A stretch of DNA of 35,636 bases from Syntrophobacterales bacterium. Its GTDB lineage: Bacteria; Desulfobacterota; Desulfobaccia; Desulfobaccales; 0-14-0-80-60-11. Numbering within the stretch: position 1 is the stretch's first letter; each line of letters begins with the position of its first letter. Positions 17,490 to 25,732 of this stretch are shown in pieces. The notes under the pieces are model-generated. The model made no database searches. It was not told where the DNA came from and saw only the letters and a list, made by a program, of their open reading frames with translations. The DNA lies in the NCBI GenBank assembly GCA_023229795.1, contig JALNYP010000038.1, forward strand, positions 1-35,636, given 5' to 3'. A program made the position numbers and the translations under genes.

Positions 17490-18932
17490 TTAATTCCTGA
17501 GCTGGTCGATCACCTCTTGGTTCTGGTCCAGGATGGTGACTTCGACAGCAACACCGCCGTCCAGGCGGTGAGTGGCGCAGCTCAGTCATGGATCGTAGGC
17601 GCGTATGGCCATTTCCACCTTGTTCAGGATTCCCTGGTCATACTTGCCGGCCTTGATGAACTCCTTGGCGGCCTGATTCACCGAGAGGTTGATCGCAGCG
17701 TTATTGTGGGTGGTGCCGACGATGAGGTTGACATTGGTGATCAACCCGTTGTCGTCGCAGGTGTAGTCGTGGATCAGGGTGCCCCGGGGGGCTTCCACGC
17801 AGCCGATGCCCCGGGCCGCTCTGGGCGTGATCGGGACCCGGATGTCGGTGCTGGTGATCTCCGGGTCGTTGAGGAGCATGACCGCGGTCTCGGCCGCCTG
17901 CACCAGTTCGATGAGGCGGGCGTAGTGGTACAGCAGGGTGTAGTGGGCCGGGCGGCCGAACGCGGACCGGAACTCTTCCAACTCGGCCTGAGCCAAAGGC
18001 GTTTCCATCTTGTCGGCCACGTTGATGCGGGCCAGGCAGTTGGTGCGGTAGACGCCCGTGGGGTTGTCCAGGTCCAGGTTGAGCTTGCCCCACTTCTTGG
18101 CATAGGGGAACTTCTGGTAAGACCAGGGCTCCACCCACTCGCCGATGTAGTCCACGTACTGGTCGTAGGCGAAATCGTCGTAAGTGCCGTCGGGCCGCAT
18201 CAGCCTGAGTTTACCGTCATAGAAGTCCAGAGCACCGTCGTCCCTGACTGTGCCCATATACCCTACTTTGATGACGCCGATGGATTTGATGGCATCCAGG
18301 TATTTGGGGAAGACGTTTTCCTTGGCGAAGTTGATGGAGAACTTGGCGAACTCCAGCAGCTCTTTGGCCTGGGGCAGCATCTCGTCCCGTTCTTTTTCGG
18401 TCATGGGCTTGCTGACGCCGCCGGGCAGGGAGAAGGTGGGATGGATGGCCCGGCCGGCAAAGTGCTCCAGCATCATGGCCCCCATCTGGCGCATCTTCAC
18501 GACCTGCTTGGCGATCTCAGGGGCGGCCTGGACGATGCCCACCACGTTGCGCACCGAATAGTCGGCGTCGGGGCCGATGACGAAGTCGGGGGCCGCCAGG
18601 AAGTAGAAATGCAGGATTTTATCGCTGACGTAAGCGACGCTCTGCATCAAGCGGCGCAGTTTCACCGCCGCGGGCGGCGGGGTGACGCCGTAACAGGCGT
18701 CCGCGGCCTTGCTGGAGGCCAGGTGATGGGCCCAGGGGCAGATGCCGCAGATGTGGCAGACGATGCGGGGCATTTCCTCGACGGGGCGGCCTTCGCAAAA
18801 TTTCTCAAAGCCGCGCAACGCCTGGACGTGAACCTTGGTGTCGCTGACGTTGCCCGCATCATCCAGCGTGATGGCCACCTTGGCGTGGCCTTCGATCCGG
18901 GTTACCGGTTGAATATTAATGACTTTTCCCAT
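17490..18932 (-). CDS. mvhA: [NiFeSe] hydrogenase large subunit MvhA, selenocysteine-containing
   Basis: This is the catalytic subunit of a group 3c-type (methyl viologen/Hdr-linked) hydrogenase, 480 residues when the UGA at 17586-17588 is read as selenocysteine 449. The N-terminal nickel motif is intact (CHICGICPWAHH, about residues 60-71). The C-terminal motif reads DP-U-LSCATHRLDGG, with Sec at the first cysteine of the usual DPCxxC pair. Beyond the UGA the frame continues for 31 conserved-looking residues to TAA at 17490. The peptide after CATH would be removed by a maturation endopeptidase, as in other [NiFe] hydrogenases. A stem-loop 15 nt after the UGA fits a SECIS. AGGGGG lies 12 nt before the ATG, and mvhG ends 15 nt upstream. 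A nonsense mutation is unlikely because two other operon genes show the same pattern. Confidence 0.95.
17552..17588 (-). promoter_or_regulatory. Sec UGA codon and predicted bacterial SECIS in mvhA
   Basis: UGA is at 17588-17586. After 15 nt a perfect 7-bp stem, CACCGCC/GGCGGTG (17570-17564 with 17558-17552), closes a UGGAC loop. Bacterial SECIS elements lie just downstream of the UGA inside the coding frame, as here. Confidence 0.8.
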
Positions 18933-18947
18933 GTGTTTTAATACCCC

Positions 18948-19892
18948 CTATCTGGCCGGCCGGGCCGGTAATGGCGCCAGGTAACCATGCCCGCCGATGT
19001 AACGGTTCATGACCGCCCGCCGGTCCAACACGGTTTTGGGATCAAGGCCTACTGAGGTCAGGGCGCCCATCATATCCACCATGGGCCGGGCTCCTTTCCG
19101 GATGGGGCCGAAGCAACCCCGGCAGGGAGTCCGCGCCTGGATGCACCGGGGCACGCCGTGCTTGCCGGCGCAACCCGCCAGGGTCACCGGACCCATGCAA
19201 AGGAAACCCTGTTCGTTGATGCAGCGCATCTTTTCCAGGCCTTCCTCCGGGTTGAACTCCATGTTTGTGATCCAGCGTTTGACCGGGCCGCCACCGGATT
19301 TCTGTTCCCGGATGACCGGGCAGGTGTCGCACACGCTCCGCTCGGGCAGGGCCCAGGCGGTCTTACCTTCCAGCAGGGCGACGAGGGCATCGGCAATCCA
19401 ATCCGGGTGGGGTGCACAACCGGGGATAGTGATATCTACCTTGACCACTTCATCCAGGGCCTTGCACATCGGGGTCCACTTGGGCAAATTGGGGTCGACG
19501 GGGTCGGGGGCCGGCTCAGTGGAGGCGCAATGGCGGAAGACCTTGTCCCAGACCTCTTCGCCTTTCCACATGTTGGCCTGGGCCGGCACGCCGCCATGGG
19601 CCGCACAACTGCCCAGGGCAATGAGAAACTTGACCTTTTTCCTCACCTCAGTGAGAACGTGCTCATGTTCGGTGTTGCGCACGCCGCCCGAGACGATACC
19701 CACCACGGCCTCGGGAATTTCCAGGGTCGTCCCATCCCCCAACTGGCCAAAATACTTGTGGTCCACTAAAGCGGGGATGTGGACAAAATTGAGTTGGGGT
19801 AGCAAATCCAACAGCGCCTCGCCGGTGTTGAGAATGGAGATCTCACAACCGGAGCAGGCATTCAACCACTCGGAAACTACATTTACCGGCAT
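18948..19892 (-). CDS. mvhG: [NiFe] hydrogenase small subunit MvhG
   Basis: The 314-residue electron-transfer subunit pairs with the large subunit. Cysteine motifs for three iron-sulfur clusters are visible: the proximal set begins with WLNACSGCEISILN (about residues 9-22) and continues with ALGSCAAHGG and PGCAPHPD. The distal and medial sets follow in CDTCPV, GFLCMGPVTLAGCAGKHG and CIQARTPCRGCFGP. There is no Tat signal, so the enzyme is cytoplasmic, as expected for group 3 hydrogenases. AAAGGAGG lies 8 nt before ATG 19892 and decides the start over a TTG two codons earlier. The C-terminus ends PLPARPAR, slightly longer than typical. Electrons from H2 should pass through this subunit to MvhD and then to the HdrA-like protein. 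Confidence 0.93.
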   Translation of the reverse strand: MPVNVVSEWLNACSGCEISILNTGEALLDLLPQLNFVHIPALVDHKYFGQLGDGTTLEIPEAVVGIVSGGVRNTEHEHVLTEVRKKVKFLIALGSCAAHGGVPAQANMWKGEEVWDKVFRHCASTEPAPDPVDPNLPKWTPMCKALDEVVKVDITIPGCAPHPDWIADALVALLEGKTAWALPERSVCDTCPVIREQKSGGGPVKRWITNMEFNPEEGLEKMRCINEQGFLCMGPVTLAGCAGKHGVPRCIQARTPCRGCFGPIRKGARPMVDMMGALTSVGLDPKTVLDRRAVMNRYIGGHGYLAPLPARPAR

Positions 19893-19973
19893 TATCAACC
19901 CTCCTTTGGTTAGTGCCCGGCGGTCAGCTTATCGGCTCCGACTTGCTGCCGCCCGCACCCTGGCCCTGACCCG

Positions 19974-20168
19974 CTAACACGCCGCTGCCACTGCCGCTAC
20001 CCGGCGGGAATAAACCAGGAATTGCCCGTCCTCGACAAATTTTTGCACCTCGAATCCGTCTTTGGCGTAGCCCTCCATAACCTGTTGGGCCGACTCGTCG
20101 CGGTCATAGACGACGCCGTCCCACATGAATTTTTTGCCGTTGACCTTTCTGGCCAAGGGGATATTCAT
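19974..20168 (-). CDS. Small protein (64 residues) inside the hydrogenase operon
   Basis: The start is well supported: GGGAGGTGG lies 8 nt before ATG 20168. The protein reads as a compact alpha/beta fold with alternating charged and hydrophobic residues (KFMWDGVVYDRDES near the start, FEVQKFVEDGQFLVYSRR near the end) and a short alanine-rich tail ending in Cys. It has no signal peptide, membrane segment or cluster-binding motif. I do not recognise a family. Its place between mvhD and mvhG, after an attenuator-like hairpin and 81 bp before mvhG, suggests an assembly, stability or regulatory factor for the hydrogenase; that is inference. Confidence 0.7.
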   Translation of the reverse strand: MNIPLARKVNGKKFMWDGVVYDRDESAQQVMEGYAKDGFEVQKFVEDGQFLVYSRRVAAVAAAC

Positions 20169-20189
20169 GACAACTCCACCTCCCGTATC

Positions 20190-20293
20190 AAAAAAAGGAG
20201 TGAGAAGGCGAAAAGGGGAAACGGCGAAAAGGATGACGGCTCGAACTTCTGCTCCATACCCCTTCCCCTTTTTCCCTTTTCGCCTTCCCCTCC
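20190..20293 (-). terminator. Intra-operon terminator or attenuator between mvhD and downstream hydrogenase genes
   Basis: On the minus strand a 14-bp perfect stem (GAAGGCGAAAAGGG at 20287-20274 with its complement 20217-20204), extended by GGAG/CTCC, encloses a 56-nt loop. It is followed by seven T (20196-20190). It begins 5 bp after the mvhD stop. It would end part of the transcripts before mvhG and mvhA, or stabilise the hdrA-mvhD mRNA. Confidence 0.6.
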
Positions 20294-20297
20294 TTGG

Positions 20298-20717
20298 TCA
20301 CCCTCTGGTGTTGTAGGGACTGGGACCCAGCGCCCGCAGGTCCTCAGTCATCTGGGTCATCACGTCCGCGAACTTCTGGGCTTCCGAGGACGCAATCCAT
20401 TCAATCCGGAAGCGCTCCGGCTCGAGGCCGAAGTCTTCCAGCATCATCTCGATTCCTTCCGCTCTATCTTTGGCTTTTTTATTACCTTCCAGGTAATGAC
20501 ATTCGCCGAGGTGTCACCCACAGACCAGGACGCCGTCGGCCCCCTTGGTGAGGGCGTTGATTACCAGGTTGGGGTGGACCATACCCGAGCACATCACCCG
20601 AATGATGCGGCCGTTGGGGGGATACTGAATCCGCGAGACCCCCGCCAGATCCGCACCGGCATAAGAGCACCAGTTGCAGCAAAACGCCACGATCAACGGT
20701 TCGAACTGGTCTTCCAT
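20298..20717 (-). CDS. mvhD: Hydrogenase iron-sulfur subunit MvhD, selenocysteine-containing
   Basis: MvhD carries a [2Fe-2S] cluster and links the hydrogenase to HdrA. Reading UGA 20514-20516 as selenocysteine 68 gives a full-length 139-residue protein. The N-terminal half has FCCNWCSYAGADLAG (about residues 12-26) and VMCSGMVHPNL. The second half begins VCG-U-HLGECHYLEGN, where Sec replaces the first Cys of the conserved CGCHxGDCHY motif, and continues with ERFRIEWIASSEAQKFADVM to the stop at 20298. Without read-through the protein would end at residue 67, in mid-fold. A 6-bp stem-loop 16 nt after the UGA fits a SECIS. The ATG at 20717 follows GAGAGG. It lies 198 bp after hdrA. Confidence 0.95.
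20481..20516 (-). promoter_or_regulatory. Sec UGA codon and predicted bacterial SECIS in mvhD
   Basis: UGA is at 20516-20514. After 16 nt ATTACC/GGTAAT form a perfect 6-bp stem (20497-20492 with 20486-20481) with loop UGGAA. The loop shares UGGA with the mvhA element. Confidence 0.78.
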
Positions 20718-20737
20718 TTGAGAACCTCTCATTATTC

Positions 20738-20821
20738 TCTGGTTCCCAGGTTGCACCTGGGGACCTTCTTGCTCACGAAAATCGGCGGCGATCCGGGGCC
20801 CGGTTCAACTTGGGAACCAGA
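20738..20821. repeat. Inverted repeat between hdrA and mvhD
   Basis: TCTGGTTCCCAGGTTG (20738-20753) is the reverse complement of CAACTTGGGAACCAGA (20806-20821) with one mismatch. The 84-bp element has an inner GGTTCCCAGG/CACCTGGGGACC palindrome. It is non-coding and looks like a dispersed foldback repeat inserted in the operon. Confidence 0.65.
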
Positions 20822-20842
20822 TCGCCCAACCATGCAGTAGTC

Positions 20843-20859
20843 GGTGCGTAGGACGCACC
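20843..20859. repeat. Short perfect palindrome GGTGCGT-AGG-ACGCACC
   Basis: A 7-bp perfect stem with a 3-nt loop, 22 bp from the preceding inverted repeat. The shape is typical of REP-like intergenic palindromes. It lies in the transcribed spacer downstream of hdrA. Confidence 0.5.
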
Positions 20860-20915
20860 CTCATCTCTGGAGAAGCGTGGACCAAGTCCACTCCGCTCAC
20901 TGCTTACTGCTCATC

Positions 20916-23900
20916 CTAAACCAAACCTAACGCCGCGTCCACCTGGGCTTCGAGTTGCTCCGGCGAGAACCCGGCCACGTAGATGCCCGCCTTCGGGCAG
21001 GTGGCCATGCAGGAGCCGCAGCCCTTGCACTGGATGGGGTTCACTTCCACGGTCTTCCTTAAGTTGCCCTCTTTCATGTATTCGAGGAGGGTGATGGCCT
21101 TAAACGGACAGGCGTCCACGCAGAAGGCGCAGCCATCGCAGTTCTCATCGATGGGATTCGAAATGATGGATTCCAGCAGCAGGATATCTTTGGACAGGAT
21201 GGTATTGGCCCGGGAGGCGCAGGCCAGGGCTTCGGCCACGGATTCCTGCATGGGTTTGGGATAATGGCAGAGGCCGGCCAGGTAGATGCCTTCGGTGGAC
21301 GCCTCCACCGGTCTGATCTTGGCGTGGGCCTCGGTAAAGAACCCCTCGGCGTTCAGGGGAATCTTATAAAGTTCGGCCAGCGGCGCATTCTGGTGCGGAA
21401 TGATGGCGGTGGCCAGGGTCACCAGGTCCACCGAAAAACTCACCGGCCGCTCCAGGATCTGGTCCTGGACGGTGATCTTCAGGCGCCCGTCGGCTTCTTC
21501 CACCTTGGGCGGATCGAGGCGCAGGAAGCGGATAAAGATCACCCCCAGCTCCCGGGCCCGCTGATACAGGCTTTCCCGTTCGCCGTAGGTCCGCATATCC
21601 CGGTACAGGATGTACACATCCATGTCGGGGTGCATGGTCTTGAGTTTGATGGCGTTTTCCACCGAATGGGCGCAGCACACCTTGTTGCAGTAAGGGCGCT
21701 CCGGGGAGCGGGAGCCCACGCACTGGATGAAGGCCGCGGCCTGGGCGTTTTTCAGCCGCTCACTCTGCTCCATAATTTCCCGGTCCATATCCAGGGCCAG
21801 CAGCACGTTGGGGTTTTGCTTGTAGAGGTACTCGCCCTCGGGCCGGTACGGGACGCCGCCGATGGCGATCACCACGATGCCGTGGTTGATCTCGACGCCG
21901 GTGGAGAGCCGGGAAGTGAAGTTCCCCACCACCCCGTGCACCTCTTCCACCAAGGCGTTGTAATGGATGGTGATCTTATCCTGGTTGAGCACCTTGTTCA
22001 TCAGGGCGGTGAGGCGCGGCTTCACCAGGCCGCCCCGCCAGGTGGTGTGGAGCTTGAGGGCGTTGCCGCCCAGGCGGTCTTTGCGTTCCACCAGGTCCAC
22101 CTGGTAGCCCTGGTCGGCCAGGGCCAGGGCCGAGGTCATGCCGGCAGCGCCGCCGCCGATGACCAGGGCGCGGTGATTGACGTCCATGGTGATGTATTCG
22201 AGGGGCTTGAGCAGCCGGGCCTTGGCCACCCCCATGTTCACCAGGTCCTTGCATTTCCCGGTGGCCGCCTCGGGCTCGTTCATGTGGCACCAGGTGCACT
22301 GGTTGCGGATATTGGCCATCTCAAAGAGGTACTTGTTGAGGCCCGCGGTGCGCAGCATATCCTGGAAGATAGGGGCGTGGGTCGAAGGGCTGCACGCGGC
22401 AACCACTACCCGGTTCAGGTTATGCTCCCTGATCTTTTCCACCATGATGGCCTGGGAATCCTGGGAACAGGTGAAGAGATTGTCCTGGGCGTAAGCCACG
22501 TCCGGGATCGACTTGGCATATTCCACGATGTCCGGCACGTCGGCCACCCCGCCGATGTTGAGGCCGCAGTTGCAGACAAAGACCCCTATCCGCACCGGCT
22601 CGGCCAAGACGTCTTTTTCGGCCGGAAATTCCTTCTGCCGGGCCAGGGTGCCCCGGGCCGCAGCCAGGGCCCGGGTGGCCGCGGCCGCGGCGGCGCTCCC
22701 CTCCATCACCGACTGGGGGATATCCTTGGGGCCGTTGAAGGCGCCGCAGGAGAAAATCCCCTCCCGGAAGGTGGTGGTGGGCTCAAAGCAACTGGCCTCC
22801 ACAAAATTATTGGGGCTCAGCGGGACTTCCAGTTTCTCGGCCAGGGCCACGACGTCCGGTGGAATAACCATCCCTACGGAGAGGACCACGGCGTCGAAGA
22901 TCTCGTCTTTGATTTCTCCGGTTTCGGTGACGTAGCGGATTTCCAGGTCGCCGTCAGGACCCGTTTCTTTGACGGAATGCACCCGGGAGCGGATCAAGCG
23001 GGCGCCCTGGTCCTTGATGCGCACCATGTACTTCTCGAAATCCTTCCGGGGGGTGCGGATATCCATGTAAAACAAGGCCATATCGAGGTCGGTGCCGATG
23101 TGCTCCCGGGCGATGACGGCCTGCTTCAGGGCCACCATGCAGCAGAAATTGGAGCAATAAGGGTGTTCGTCCTCCCGGTCGCTCCTCATGCCGACACAGT
23201 GAATCCAGCCGATCTTTTTGGGCTCCTTGCCGTCCGAGCGCCGCTGTATGTGCCCATGATAGGGTCCGCCGGGGCTCAAGATGCGCTCGAATTCGATGCT
23301 GGTATAGACGTTGGGGAAGTGGCCGTACCCGTACTTGCCCGCGGGATCGAAGGTCTTGAACCCCGGGGCCAGGATCACGGAGCCGACGTTGATCTCATTG
23401 GTCTCGGCGCATTGCCCGTGCTCGATGGCTCCGGCCTGGCAGGCGCTGACACACTGCATACATTCGGAGCAGACGCCGCAATTCAGGCAACGGGAGGCCT
23501 CCCGTTGGGCCTGTTCTTCGGTAAAACCTTGAGCGATCTCATCGAAACAGGCACAGGTGTACTCAGGCGGCAGGGTAGCCATAAGTTCCCGGGGTTGGCC
23601 CTCTTCGTCCTTGGGGACTTCGGCCCAACGCTTGTGGGCTTCCTGCCCTTCGGTGCGGCCCGCGGTCAAATCCACGCCTCTGAGATAGCGGTCGATGGAC
23701 TCGGCGGCTTCGATGCCGCCGCCCACGGCTTCCACGGCAATCCAGGGTCCGGTGTGCACATCGCCGGCCGCAAACACCCCCGGCCGGGAAGTCTGATACG
23801 TCACCTCGTCCACTTCGATGGTGCCCCGACGGGTGAGCTTGACGCCGAGGGTTTGCAGAACCCCCTGGGCCGACTCCTGGCCGATGGCCGGGACGATCAT

Positions 23901-25346
23901 ATCCACGGGCAGTTCAAAGGTGGCATCCGGGATGGGCACCGGCTGGCGCCGCCCGGAGGGGTCGGGCTCACCCAGCTCCATCTTCTGGCAGATCAGGCCG
24001 GCGACTTTGCCGTCGGCCCCGGCCACCACTTTCAAGGGCGCGGCCAGATAAACGATTTCCACCCCTTCGCACAGGGCCTGTTCGATTTCATGCGTAAAAG
24101 CGGGCATTTCCTCCCGGGAGCGGCGGTAGACGACAGTCACCTCCGAACCCAGACGCCGGGCGGTGCAGGCCACGTCAATGGCGACGTTGCCACCGCCGAT
24201 CACCGCCAAGCGTTTCCCGACGGCCAGGGGCTCGCCCAGATTTTGGCGCCGGAGAAACTCAACTCCCTGGATGACTCCGTCAATCTCTTCGCCGTGAATT
24301 CCCAGCGGTCGGCCCACATGGCAGCCGATGCCCAGAAAAACAGCTTTATAGCCGTCGGCGGTGAGGCTATCCAGCGTGAAATCCCGCTCCAGCGCCGCAT
24401 TGGTCTTCAACTCTACTCCCAGGCGCAGGATGTTGTCGATTTCCTGGTCCAGCACCGTCTTGGGTAGGCGGTAGTCCGGAATGCCCACCCGGAGCATGCC
24501 CCCCGCTTTGGGAAGGGCCTCGAAGATGGTGGGCCGGTAGCCGCGCCTAGCCAGATGATAGGCGCAGGTAAGTCCAGCCGGGCCGGCGCCGATAATGGCG
24601 ACCTTCTCGCTTTTGGCCTCGACCAAAGGCGGGTTGAGGCCGGCCAGGTCCACCTGGTCCGCGGCAAAACGCTTGAGGGAACAAATGGCCACCGGCTCAT
24701 CGACTTCCTGACGGCGGCATTTGCTCTCACAGGGATGGGGACAGACGCGCCCCAGGACGCCCGGCAGCGGCAGGCGCTCCATGATGAGCTTCATCGCGTC
24801 TGCGTATTTGCCCATTTTAATGAGCTGGACGTAACCCTGGACGTTAATTTCCGCGGGGCAGGTCAGGGTGCAGGGGTCCCGGTCCAACTTCTTGATGGCA
24901 AAGGCCGACGGAATGGCTTGGGGGTAGAGACGATAAACGGCCTTGCAGTCATCCAAACCCATATTGAAGGGGTTGGACACGGAGACCGGACAGACTTTGG
25001 CACATTCACCGCAGGCGGTGCACTTCGCCGGATTCACATAGCGGGGATGAGACTCCAGAATAACGGTGAGATTGCCGGACTCGCCGGTAACGTCCTGAAC
25101 TTCCGACAGGGTGTGGACTTCGATGTTATTGTGCCGGCCGACCTCGACCAGCTTGGGCGAGATAATTCACATGGCGCAATCATTAGTGGGAAAGGTCTTG
25201 TCGATCTGCGCCATGGTCCCGCCGATGGCCGGACCCTTTTCGACTAAGTGCACAAAATAACCGGCATTGGCCAAATCCAGAGAGGCTTGCATCCCGGCGA
25301 TGCCGCCGCCCACCACCATCACCGATCCTAAAACTTTTTCGGACAT
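20916..25346 (-). CDS. hdrA: Giant HdrA-like fusion flavoprotein (HdrA-GltD-HdrA-ferredoxin), selenocysteine-containing
   Basis: Reading UGA 25167-25169 as selenocysteine 60 joins two open stretches into a 1476-residue protein. Order: HdrA-type FAD head (VVGGGIAGMQ, residues 11-20; TNDCAMU, 54-60); [4Fe-4S] motif CTACGECAKVCP (109-120); GltD-like module with its own cysteines (CPAEINVQG; CPHPCESKCR), a FAD motif GAGPAGL (about 251) and an NAD(P)H motif GGGNVAIDVA (about 380); cysteine-rich CLNCGVCSECMQC (about 620); HdrA core with CSNFCCMVALK (about 730); a second HdrA start VFVCNCGLNIGG (about 920); FAD motif GGGAAGMTSA (about 1060); and two ferredoxin motifs (about 1400 and 1440). HdrA bifurcates electrons through FAD; the GltD part suggests NAD(P)H as partner. 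No hdrB or hdrC is nearby. ATG 25346 follows AAAGGAA. Confidence 0.93.
25133..25169 (-). promoter_or_regulatory. Sec UGA codon and predicted bacterial SECIS in hdrA
   Basis: UGA is at 25169-25167. After 14 nt GCUGGUC pairs with GGCCGGC (25152-25146 with 25139-25133; seven pairs, two of them G-U) around loop GAGGUC. The loop contains the GGUC also found in the known E. coli fdhF SECIS loop. Confidence 0.72.
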
Positions 25347-25732
25347 GGGTATTCCTTTATGAAAAACCGCCGTTTGACCTAGAGGTTGGTTAATTTTACA
25401 TGTGACTTCGTAACGTCACGAATTAATTATCTTATGTTCATGAATTAATATATGAACCCATTTTTGTCAAGAAGAAATTCCGGGGTAAATACCTCTCAGC
25501 AGGGCAATTTCAATCTATTATCTTTTGCTATTTTCATGCCATAGGCCAACAGGTCACTTTTCAAAACCCTTAGGGGGAGTTAGGCGGCGGCGGGGCTTTC
25601 TCCTGCTAAACTATCAGGACAATTTTCCCTCCCCGGGGGCATAATGTACCATGCCCATGGGTAAGTTTTTCCCTTGGTGCGAAGATTTTCGGCCGGGTGG
25701 CGAAAAGGCATGTCCCGCCAGGGATCAACAGG
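25347..25732. other. Intergenic region upstream of hdrA (386 bp)
   Basis: This separates the hdrA operon from the DUF2284 gene, both on the minus strand, so it should hold the operon promoter and any terminator of the gene before it. It contains two palindromes (25402-25457), a consensus-like TTGACA on the minus strand (25470-25465) and a GGGCAT/ATGCCC hairpin at 25637-25656. I see no gene. Confidence 0.6.
25402..25457 (-). promoter_or_regulatory. Paired palindromic operator candidates in the hdrA operon promoter
   Basis: GTGAC-N8-GTCAC (25402-25419) and GTTCAT-N10-ATGAAC with a central ATTAAT (25436-25457) lie 17 bp apart, within 112 bp of the hdrA start. TTGACA at 25470-25465 with a poor -10 (TAATTC) 17 nt on would place the second palindrome over the core promoter. 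The regulator is unknown. Confidence 0.4.

Noticed and set aside
17586..17588. Nonsense mutation making mvhA a pseudogene
   Set aside because: The frame after the UGA encodes exactly the expected conserved C-terminus, and two other operon genes have UGA at known Sec/Cys positions with similar stem-loops.
17463..18941. + strand reading frame antisense to mvhA
   Set aside because: The minus-strand hydrogenase is unmistakable; the antisense frame is a codon-bias shadow.
21264..24467. Very long + strand reading frame antisense to hdrA
   Set aside because: It mirrors the third-position GC bias of hdrA, has no ribosome-binding site or recognisable domain, and is rich in low-complexity Gly/His/Val sequence.
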